From: Liolophura sinensis
Taxonomy: Eukaryota > Mollusca > Polyplacophora > Chitonida > Chitonidae
NCBI RefSeq assembly: GCF_032854445.1
Contig: NC_088303.1
Span: forward strand, 7,941,501 to 8,005,500
Direction: 5' to 3'
DNA length: 64,000 nt
The translations under genes and the position numbers were made by a program. The notes below the pieces were generated by a model. It saw only the letters and a program-made list of their open reading frames with translations, searched no databases and was not told the origin of the DNA. This document shows, in pieces, positions 47,087 to 59,000 of the stretch (its first letter is position 1; the number at the start of each line of letters is the position of its first letter).

Positions 47087-50000
47087 GTAAGAAATAAAAA
47101 AATGCTTGATTTTCCACTGTATAATTCCAAACATGTAACTCCTATTTGAGTGTCTGCGCCATAAGATTAACAGTGTGAAAGGAAATGCAGTGTGTCATAG
47201 CCCCCAAAGAAAGATATTTTTCTTGTAATTTCTTCAAAGAAAACAGACTTCTTCATCCACAGTTATCACTGGTAGTGGTACAACGAATTTGATTAGTTAC
47301 TGCAAAGAAAAATCCCACAAATAAGCTTGCGTTTTCGTGTTGTCTCATTTTTCTGTCATTTATGCTCATTTACATGCTCAAAAAAACTCCTATTCACAGC
47401 CATTGCAGAAGAGAATTTTTTTAGTCTTGTACCTTACTTCTTTAGAGTTGCACAGCTCAGCATAGTAGGCATGGTATCAGACTAAAAAGAACTATTCTGT
47501 AAGACGGGTTGGAAGCTAGGAACCATGTGATCTCCTTAGTAACAAACGGCGTGGGTGAAGAAAACGGTCCTCCCAACGTTATTACATAGGAAAATGCCTA
47601 TTTTCGAATCGCTGTCAGCAACCTTGTATTCTTTGGATTTTTATAATCTTCAGCTTTCCAGATAGAGTATTTCTGCAGAGATTTCATGATGTTATTTTGT
47701 ACAACTAGGCCTTACTGATTGCTAGTGAAGTGGCAAAAAGTGACCTTTTCCCCAATGCCTTAACATTGGGCGGCCATTTTGTTTTAAACACGAAAGGGTG
47801 GTCATGTGATTTCAACTTCCGACCCATCTTACATAATTCTGCGAGTGGGTGTAAATGGCAAAATGTGATTCTGTGCATGTAGCTGTAAGTTATGTGTGAG
47901 TTGTGGACAATGGCATGTGTTAATTTTTATTTGAATAAATCACATGAAAAATATCCCTTAACAGGGACACGATATATTGCATCTCGTTTCACATTAGATT
48001 TGTTCACAGCTATCATCTACCACTATGCGAGGTTTTTTCTTATTCTGTGTGTTTCATATATGTTTGATGCTTTAGTTTTCAAAGGAATAGATGTTTGTGC
48101 TGTGAATTTGACAGGTTCAGAAACAGTGCCAGGAAAATTACATGTCTTTGATAATGGTTATGGGATGGTAATTAGAGTGGTTAGTTGTCACATATGTCAT
48201 CAATACATTAATGTCACCATGGATAGATTGTAAATGTGTGACAAAAACAGTGTCAAAATTAAAAACCAGTAGTCTGCATATGTAGAACAGTGCACTTACC
48301 GCATAATTAAACAGTTGATTTCACTTTGATAGATTCATACTCTGTGATCATAAATTGGGTAAAAACTTTGTCTACTCACCTCTTTATTGTACACTGGCCT
48401 CCGATCATAGTATGAAAGCTGAGGAAAAGAAAGTGATGCTGGATTTGACTGCATAAAAAAAGTTTTGCTTGTAAAAACATGAGGGCATCTCTATGTCGGA
48501 TCTAAATACACAAAGACAGCATTTTTTGAAGTAAGTAATGTTCTGGGAAAGTGGCTAAGGGTATAGAAAATTATTTACCTTTAATACCATGATTGGGCCT
48601 GCATGTCATAACCTTGGAGTTGTTTCAGATTGAATTGTAAAAAAAATATCAGATCAGATTGACATTGTTGCTGGAGCACATTGCACAAAATAGTTCTATT
48701 CTGAATGATATTAGCGATGTTTTTGAGAAAAATAAACTATGATTTGGAAGGGATTTGAGAGTGGCTGAAAGGTATTACATAACCACCGATGAGGCAGGTC
48801 AAGTAAAGTTTAGCAGTCAGAGGCCACTTTCACAAAACTTCATAAATCAAATTTTCCTAACTTTTCTCATAAATGACCTAGCCTTGTGGCACTATAACCC
48901 AGACAATGTCTTTTATGAAAAATGTTATAAGAAATATGACTGACGAAGTTTTTTAAAAGTGCCCTCTGTTGGGAAAATGTGATATTTCTTAATGATTATC
49001 CTCTCAGATTTTTATTTTGAAAAACAGACCCTTCTGTGAACTGAGATTATATAATCCTGTCTTAGGCTTTATACATATGAACAGTCATTGGGGCTAAGTT
49101 GCTACAAGCATGACAGTTATTTTCAATTTAGAAAGAAGTACATGTAGCATTGGATTTTGAAAAAATTCTCTGCTGTTCTGCATTAAAAATCTTCAAGTGT
49201 ATCTTTTCCCAGCAATTCTAGGGTAAGTTGACCATGATTTCATGTAGAATTTTGTCTCCATTCATGTAACAGGTCATTGTATGTATAAGAGATTCAATTA
49301 AGATCACTTATTCAAGTTTGTTTATTGTTTTACATGTATCTATATAGCTACCTTTCTGTTAGACGCCCATGTCTGACGTATTAAAATTAACTGTGTAGGC
49401 TCTTGATTAATACTGTAAATGCCATTTTATTCGCGTGGTACTAACATTCGCAGATTTCGCGGAAATAAGTGCCATCGAATATAAAACCCACGTAAGTAAT
49501 TTATTAATGTAGCATGCATTACATTTGTCAATTGGTTAACAAGCACTACATTTCTAATACTTTTTTTAATTAAAAATACATGTACCTAATTAGAATGTAT
49601 TCTGGCTTTCACAAATCCTGCTTAATTGATTGTCAGTTAATCTTGCTTTCTTTTAAGGAGGCTTAGCTCCGTCTGAGTATCGCCACAATGCGATGTTGTT
49701 GTTGTTGATTTATTGCCGCGGTTAGAGGCATACAAATCGATAATTCGTACTGGGTGTGTGCACGTGATACGATATACATACGATGAGAGAGGCTGTTTTT
49801 TGGATCAACTGTACTTGCCTTCCGGTCAGATCACCTTTCTGATGCTCCCGATACATCACTTGGGGGTTTCCGCACTTCAAACTTCCTTTTCATAATGATT
49901 TCTGAGAAATTTACTCAAATCTGTCACAGTTCACTCAAAGTTTCACTCACACTGCTGATGTCTGAGAATTAAACAGTGGGATTTATTTATATCACATTTA

Positions 50001-53000
50001 ATTCTTCGTCGTCTCCCAGAGTGAGTGACATGAGTACTTACTAACACAGTAAGGGCTTCATCTTGTAAAGATTAGCCATCTTCAAAAGATTGAAAGCTTA
50101 GGAGGATTGACTTACTTTGTCTGATCAAGTTACTGTATTGTATAGAAATTTTGTCTCATCTTACCGGTACAAACAAGTTTAAATGGTAACATTGTTACCC
50201 AAATGCTTGAGTTGTTTAATTACTTGAAATATTATTTTTGTTTATCAGTTGTTCAAAAATTCTGTTACGATCCGCAAAAGTTGATTGCCGCGAATGTGTG
50301 TTCTTACCAAATCAGCGAAAGTTTATGCCCGCGAATAAAAAGGCATTTAGAGGAACGGAACATACAGTGTATTTTGTAATCTTTTTTTTTTTTTTGTATT
50401 TAATCAGAATGTAATTGTATTGAATTTTAAAGTTTAAGGCAGCAATTGGAATGGACATAGAAAGCAGTATCTTCAGTTTATTGAACTTCCTTTTTTTTTC
50501 AAATTTTCTTGTGATTTCACCAAATAAGGTGAAAAATAAAATAGCAATACCAAGAAAATGGCAGATGAGTTTCGAATTGCGTCCTGTCAAAGTAACGCAT
50601 TGCTGTCAGATGCTGTGACTTTGATGTATTTTTAAGATTTTGAATACCCGCTCATTTCATGAAATAGCTGAAGTCTGTGTTCTAACACAATCCAACTGTT
50701 CAATCTTCAGAATGCAGTGGTCAGACCGGTGGAATAGAGCGGTCAGAATTTGATGGAAATTCAAATTGTGTTCTTGTTTGAGTTGAAATGCAGGGAGAAG
50801 TGTTTTCATATTCTTAAAACATAGTAATACCAAATTATAATGAAATTGCTAAAAACATTTTAGGTTTACCTATATTCATGTAAATGCTTAGAGCAAAGCT
50901 CCCCAACGCTGGATGGTTTGACAATTGTTTTGACCCTTGTGAAGTTCACAAGGATGCAGTTAACTGTGACTAAACTGTGTAATACTGTATTGTCGGAAGC
51001 CAAGGAGTTGTTAGGCATCTGACACCTTCCCTTCAGTCGCTCAAACTGACAGTAGTGCTCACACAACATGCTATATGTAAGTCACCCTCAGCAGCTTGCT
51101 CCCAGTCTGACAAGGCATGTAACCCTAACCTGAAGCTAGTGACTAACTGTTTGGTGGTTCTAATTTAGGAGCACCCTAGCTTACATCAGTGCTCGGATGT
51201 ATAGGCTAACTCCTTTTCTCTATACCTGAACTGAGAGTTGGAGGAAAATTTTGCACGCATCTACATGTAAAACACTTTACTGTTACGCCTCTTTTGGAAC
51301 GTTACTTACAATGTTTTTGATTATAGGCCGGTGTACGTTACCCAACTGTTAATTTAGCTGATAATTACAGAGTAGAGAGAGTTACAAGGAGGAAAAGCAT
51401 ACTATACTATCCATGTCTGTTGGTTACAAAGTGTGGTAGGGAAGTGATGGGAATGCATTAATTATTGGTAATATCTTTGCAACATGCAAAACATGTCATT
51501 TGTCATGTCATCCAAGTTATCTGATTGCATTACATGTGTGTAGTCCTGGATAAAACTTCTTTCTTTAGTAGTGCCTCACCCTGTTGAGTGCAGACACACT
51601 TGTGTTCTCATTCCTCAGTCATCTGATAGTGCATGTATATGTATTGTAACACAGTATTTCCTATGTACAGGTAATATGTATTATGCGCAATATGTATGCA
51701 ACCCTCAAAAATTGACGCGAATGATCGTTCGGTTTGTGCCAAAATTACGGAAATTCAAAAACGGGGCAATGATTTCCCGTTCACACCCTGAATGTGAATA
51801 TAATACAGACAAAAGCAGATATATTTCAGGGTTCAAAATTGACTTGTCAGACATGTTTGTCAAAATAATGGTCTTCTCCGTCAAAATTGATGTGCAGCAT
51901 GGACCAGTGTCTGGTTGAATATTTGGTGATGGAAATTTGCACATACATGAAATTTTGCCACGTGTACTTTCATAAGTTTCCCAAACTGGCGCTGGAGTGG
52001 ATTCATAGCATCGCCTTTTATTCGTAAGAAAACGTCAAATTACTTCGCTTCAGATCATCGCTTCATTGGAAAATCGCGTTTGTATAAAATGTACCAGACT
52101 TCCATCACAAGACTTTCCTTGTTACGAAAATAGATTACAGTACTTTGTACCTGTGGCTTTTCATTGAGCGAAGAGACGGCTGCGCATATCGGGACACGAA
52201 GTTCACAAGGACTGGAGTGCGACTCTAGGAATATGGTTTTTGTTGGCAGTGAAATGAAAAATATTCATCGCTCAAAACGACCAGCCTACTTTAATTCGGG
52301 TTTTCGAAGCAATTGACTAATGGACCGACCCAAGCATTGAAGCTTTTCCAACAACAACGTCAGCAGCGTGACTGTGTTTCAAGGAAGATTGGAAGTGATC
52401 TATTGCACCACGTGTGGAAATTACATTGACTGCAAATAACTCCCTGGTCAGTTATTAAAACAGATGCATGTCAATACACGGTGTATTTAACCATATATTG
52501 GCCAACAGTTCATTGCGAAGACATTTTATCCTGTGAGTTGCAAAAATGTCCATTCAACTATTAGAGATCAACAGGACAATTGTCCAGCTGGCTTTGCTTC
52601 TGATTTCTATCCTTGTATTTACAGTGTTCTATTTGTAATTTTACATGACGTATCTTCAGTCTTTTTCAGTTCTATTCTTAGAAAAAGTAGTTCAGCGTGG
52701 GCGTGGCATAATTTTTTGGCTTATTTAAGTATAAACACAAAAATTTGACTGAGCTGATTGTGCCTTAGAACCTTACATTCAGGAAGATTAAAAAAGTGGA
52801 AAACACACTCAGAGTGCATACCTTCTCCACTGCTAAATGTGCAAATTACCAAACTACAGAAAAAGGGACTATACTCTGCATTATCTTCTCAGGGTATAGT
52901 GAGGAAAATTCCTTTAAGAGAATTCCTGGACCTGGATCATCATATTTCTTACAAATCTGTACATAACTTTTTTCAAGATGGCCCCACATACATGTAGCAT

Positions 53001-56000
53001 CCAGACTCATGTGAAACACGATTAACTTCTTCATTGATGGTCATTAGTTGCTACATTTGTATCTGGCTCCATTGGTATATGTACTCCTAGAACATTCAGG
53101 AACATGTAGCCTGATGGTAGGATACAAGTACATAATTACAGGGGTCTGTGAGTGTGCCAATGTGCCAGTGTGGTACAGTACCAAACTTTCTTGCCAAAGG
53201 TAATCAAAGTTGATGATGGTGAAAGAATGAAACTGTTGAACTGTAGGTAAGGTGTAGTTGTTGCTGCTTTGTATTTATCAGTGTCTTACTAGAGATGTAA
53301 GGCGTAAATCCCATGGAATGTGTAATATTTACTATCGCCCTATGTGACAGTGTACTAAGACCTGAAGTTACATGCATGTCAGCCCAGGCCAGACTGTGTG
53401 TGGTACAACAATTCATTATAAAGACTGGCAAGAAAAGTAGCATTGTGGCTTGAAAGCTACTACTATTAAAGGTACCTTAAAGGAGTTTGTGGGGTAACTT
53501 TACAAAGTACAACATATGTCATACCCCAAGTATTGGTTTCAGTGTCCAAGATGCTCAGGAAAAGTAATGTTAAACAAAGTGTAATAGGTGGTGTCTTAAG
53601 AAGCACTGTGCTGTATTGGGTTCAGGTTTTGCTCGCACGTAGAGCACAACGACACAAGGGGGATATTCCATCACAGATTTGCTGTGTGCATATAGAAAGT
53701 ACACGTATTGCTTATATTGAGATGAAGTTTTAAATTCCAATAAAGCACAGTGACACAAGGAGGATGTTCCATTATAGATATACATACATAGTGATACCAA
53801 ACTTGAATTTTTGTGCATTGAATTTTAAAAACTTTAAAAAAAACGTAATGAGAAAGTTTAACTTCAAAAGCATAAAGTGAAGAACAAACAAATGAAAACC
53901 TGATGATAAATTGACAAAATTGTTTGCAGTTAACTCTAGAGCTAGTCATAACATTATACAAATTGGTGTATAGTAAGTTATACATTGTCATTCTGTCTTC
54001 TGGGCTGTCATTCTGTTAGCTTATCAAATTTGCAACATCATGTCTTTTAAAATCAGTGAAGATGCTAGTATAAACATGAAGTGTATGTCACATGAAAGAT
54101 GGTCATTACATGCTGACAGTGAAAATATGTGGATTAGTTTTTTAGAATTTTTTAATTTAGTTCAGAAATACATTTGAATTACTAGATTATTGTATGGCTT
54201 TTTTTTTGCCATGTTGTGATCAGTGATGTGTCACAAAATTTTTGCTACATAATAGACTGCTATAAAGACTTCTATATTCAAATAGCATTTTCATGCAAAG
54301 CTGTGAATGATGCACCGAACTGACCTTCAAGCAATCTATAGGAAACATAAAATATGGATGTGACAGCATTGATACCCACAAGTGAAGTTTTAAAATTACT
54401 TTACAGGGTGGAAAAAATTCTTTAAAAAAATACAAAAAAGGACAATTTCCTTACACAGCATTTAATGGTTCTGTAATTCAAGCAGTCCATTTTTGACGTT
54501 TAGGAAAGTAGTGTGAGAATACTTTTGAAGCTGAGCCCCAAACTCAGTAGCAATAATTAATAATGGGAAAGGCATATTAAAACATTATTAAGAAAGAATA
54601 ATACAGAATAGTATAATACATGTAGAATGTATGTTCTGTTTGAGCCTTTGAATTAGCAACAGCTTGAATGACAGTTGCATATAGTCTCATGTGATACTCT
54701 GATAAATGTTTTTCTGTTGTTTTCAGGACAATCCGCCTAGGGCCGATCCAGTTTATGCTTATGTCTCACCACCAGAGTCTGTGTTTACCTCCCCTGATGA
54801 GACCATGTTGTACCGGGGTCACATGGAGACCCTGATAGCTCCAGTGGACCCAGTGTGTAACCCCTCTGTCCTGCCTGTCCTGTCTAGGGAACCCCAGTTG
54901 GAAGTAGGGGACGCGGTACATGTGCACCCCCAAATAGACCCCACCTTAAGCCCACCTAGTGGTTCTTGTATGAATTCCCCAAATGAACCTCTCCATGTGC
55001 TGCATTCTCCAGACAGGTCAGGGTTGAACACCACACTGGACGGCAGCTGGCCCATAGTGGAGGTCGGTCAATCACCCAGTCAATCAGATAATCCGCTTCC
55101 TTACCAACTGCCAGAGAAAGGTAGGTGAACCGTCAATGCCAAGGTATAAAATAAGAAACTGGATGTCTATGAAACTGGGCAAAAAGGTATTATAATCAAG
55201 AAAAAATTATAATTTCGTGACTTGTAATGTATTGTTTTGGCACCATTTCAGCAGTTCAGACTCTGAAAGCGAAGTTTACCAACATACACGACACATCTTC
55301 AAGTATTGAATTTCAGCAACTTTTTATTATGAAAAAGTGTACAGGATTGATTCTGTTTCATTGGACATAGGCAAGTCCAGGCTATGCCCAGCCTAAACTG
55401 AATTTTAGGTATGGTGGATTTAGCGAAGGATAAACAAGGCAGCAGGGTTTAACCCAGGAGACCCCTATCTCCACTGAAGGAGAATCAGGGTTGATGCTGA
55501 TTGTTAAAGTTCCATTCGGGTACATGTGTACTGTGTATTTTCCTACTACTAGGTACATACAACATTGAATGTGAACGAATCTGTTTTGATTGATACATGC
55601 TGGCACATCAGAACAAACTCATGTATGAGCAACACAATTTCAAAGTAGGGCTTCAATAAGGAAAGTTCTGACACCTGTCAATCAAATTCAACAGTAAAGT
55701 CACATGAATTAATAAACAAGACAGTATTTCACATACTGAGAAATAAATAAGAAAACCAATTGAGAAATAATAAAACAAAACTTGATCTGGTACAAAAATG
55801 TTTCACCACCTCAGGCGCAGCAGACAAGTCAACATAGAGGCTCAGGCGACTTGTATCCATTGAGTGAGCTTAAGGGCTTACTCTCAGTTGGATTCTTTTT
55901 AAATGATAGAATTTCTGTAGGTTTTTTTTCCCTTAATGTTGCAAAGGATAGCTCTTCTTTACTCAGCTCTTACATGTGACCAGCACAACAATGTTACAGA

Positions 56001-59000
56001 TTGCTGCCTCCTGGTGCTTGTGTACTAACACACTGAATTTTTTGAGTTTGTATGTACATCGTATTGTATCATTCATTGCTTCACAGTGTTCATCAGGAGG
56101 GTAGAGGTGAAGGGTTCAAGGCGGACGGATAGGAAGCAAGAGTTCAGATTGGAGGTAAGATGCTCTTTATGCAGATGCTTTCTTCATTTTGATGTTTTGT
56201 CTCCATTAAATATCACCAGCCTAGCTTTCCATGCTTGACACTTAATATTACTTGTATTTATTTGATTATTGTTTAACACGGTATTGAAAAATTTTTCAGT
56301 TGTACGATGCTAGTCAGTTTCATGGGTAGAGGAAGTAGGAGTGCCCAGGGTAAACCGCTAACCTCTGGCAGGTTGCTGACTAAGTCCCCATACGTGATGT
56401 ACACAGATGCACATCATATTGGTGGGAACTAAATGGTCTTCAGCGAATGTTAGACCGCGCAAATCGTCACATGTGTGTCATTGATTGTCACCAAGGCTTG
56501 GCCTGTCAAAGGATAATCCAGATCTTGGTTGGCCCGTTTTGATCATGTCAAAGACTTTAAAATGTTAGATGCTTGGCATGTTAGGTTTGTCTGGCGTCTT
56601 GTATCTTCACACTTTAACGCTTGACACTTCAGTGCAGCTGCAATGTAGTATACATATGTGGTCATTGACCTAGGGGCTGATGTGCCATAAGGAGACACTG
56701 TTGTGATAAACTCTGAGCAAACAGTTTAATGGAATTTGGGCATGGTGTTTTCATAGGTGTATTGATGCAAAATATTTTTAGGGTATGTTTTGTGGTTAAA
56801 GCATATTTATCTTCCTGCTGATGCACTGAGGTTCTCATCAGCCTCGTCTTTATTTCCCCCAGGTCACCTGGTCCAATGGAGAGACATGTGATGTGTACAA
56901 GTCATATCAGGACTTGTATGAATTTCACAGGAAGGTGAGATGTAGATTGTTAGCGGGTTACTTGTATAATTTCTGCTCGAATAATTGGCTAGTTAATTTA
57001 TTGTTGGTTTAATACTAGATGCCACTGATTCTCAAGTTTATCAAATCATGGTTTTTTCGCCATCCTTATAGTATATCACGTATACATTCTGGACATCTTC
57101 TGAGAACATGATGTGGTCGACAAGTAAATGCACTATTATGTATTTTGTGTTGTATTAAATCACTTATTCAAGATGGAATTTCAGATCTATTTAAGCATTT
57201 GATTATAAGTGCTGTATACATATAGCTTGTTTGCACCCATATATTTTCCTGTGGACCATTTGATTGTGATGAAATATCAAAGGTTTCTCTCTAAATGTAC
57301 TGTGGCTCAGTCGGTTAGCGCGCTTGCGCAGCGTAATGACCCAGGAGTCTCTTACCAATGCGGTCGCTGTGAGTTCAAGCCCATCTCATGCTGGCTTTCT
57401 CTCCGGCCGTATGTGGGAAGGTCTGCCAGCAACCTGCGGATGGTCGTGGGTTTCTCCCGGGCTGTGCCCGGTTTCCACCCACCGTAATGCTGGCTGCCGT
57501 CGTATAAGTGAAATATTTTTGAGTACGGCGTAAAACACCAATCAAATAAATAAATAAATAATGTACTGTGAATATTTTTTTTGTATTTAATCTTGAGGGA
57601 TATTTATTACTATCACTGTTTTTGTATTTATTTTTTTTTAAGTTCTACCAAAATAGTGTTTATTATGCCTTCTTTTTTGTGCTAGCTTGTCCAGCTCTTC
57701 CCAGAGGATGCCAGTGTCCACAGACAGGACCGAAGACTTCCGTTTTTATCAGGTATTGGTAGAAAAGAGGCAAGAGGCCTATAGGGTATCTGCATTTAAA
57801 AGAAATGACAAAAATTTATGCACACCACCTCAACTGTGTTTTAAGACCTTTTTGAGTAGATTTAATGGTATGGGGGATGACTTTCCATAGCTCTTTATAA
57901 CTGTGTCAAAAATAATCAACTGAGAAGTGATAATGTTTTTTAGTGTCTTGCTATAGGGCCTCTTATATCATTCATACAGATGTGAAGTGATCAGATCACA
58001 TTTGGGAAATTTACTTTCGTGGACCTAATCAAAGCAGGACTAAAAAAGTTTATCTGCCTGCAGAATGCTAAAACTCACTTTGCTGTGAAGACAATATGCG
58101 ATGTTGTTCTTTGTCCCTTTATGCAAAATGTTAATCGGATATTTACGCCTGAAATGCAAACAGCAGGAAGTCAGAGCAGGGGATGGAGTTTTTAGACGTT
58201 CAGTGTACTGTTTTTTTTTTGTCGAGTCTCTGTAGCTAATAGTATGTGAAATAATTAGTGGAAACGTTATGAGTATAGAGGTAAACAACTGAATCAGAGA
58301 AGGAAATGTTCAGATCCTCACACATTTATGTTAGATGTAAGCCCACATATTGCTTTTTCTAACTTCGTAATGCACAGTTTGGAAATCAAGGAATGGTTTG
58401 GAGTTTTTCCTTTATGCCCTTGTAGGCCTTGAATTGGTTTTGAGGTTTTGTCTTGGTTAGGAAGCATTTTGTGGCCTCTGTTCACATGTAACATGGTGAT
58501 CGTCTGACAGACACATATCAAGGGTATCTAGGTATTATTAGACATGTAAAATAGACTTACCTCTATTTGCTCTAATTTTTTCTCCACTCATACATATGCT
58601 GCCTTACTTAAACTCTATCTTTTAGCTGCATTTTATAGTAGCTCATCTGAAAATGTGATTGGTATATGTAGGTTGGAATTTGGAACTTGGATGTTTTGCA
58701 AAGGTTTATGATTTGTTTGGCTTTGATTGGTGGGAACTCTCCTGACAGGTAGGGCTTTTGAAACACCTCTAGCTCTGGCCCCATGCCCATTCTGTCTACA
58801 TATTATGCTTCTTTTAGGGCCAGGGATTTTAAAATATCTTCTAATGCTCTATATCAGAAGGGAAACTGGTCAATCCACAAATGCTGTCCCAAGACAACAG
58901 CAAAAAAGCAATGTCGATAATTGTGACTCCTGTTAGTTATTTTTCGGTGTTATGTTTTCCACAGTTGTGGGCCTAATTATGTACATTATATATATGTGTG

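Larger units (their letters stand above)
47087..54726 (+). other. ZCCHC14-like intron 1 (7.6 kb)
   Basis: It holds a 934-bp TIR element (49416-50349) and a two-copy repeat near 53641-53780. A stretch at about 51690-52440 keeps more CpG than its surroundings and may be an unrecognised element. Open frames at 47892-48233 and 51571-51918 have no recognisable domain and are treated as chance. Confidence 0.75.

Noticed and set aside
47892-48233. 113-codon plus-strand frame in ZCCHC14-like intron 1
   Set aside because: AT-rich, no recognisable domain, no supporting splice context.
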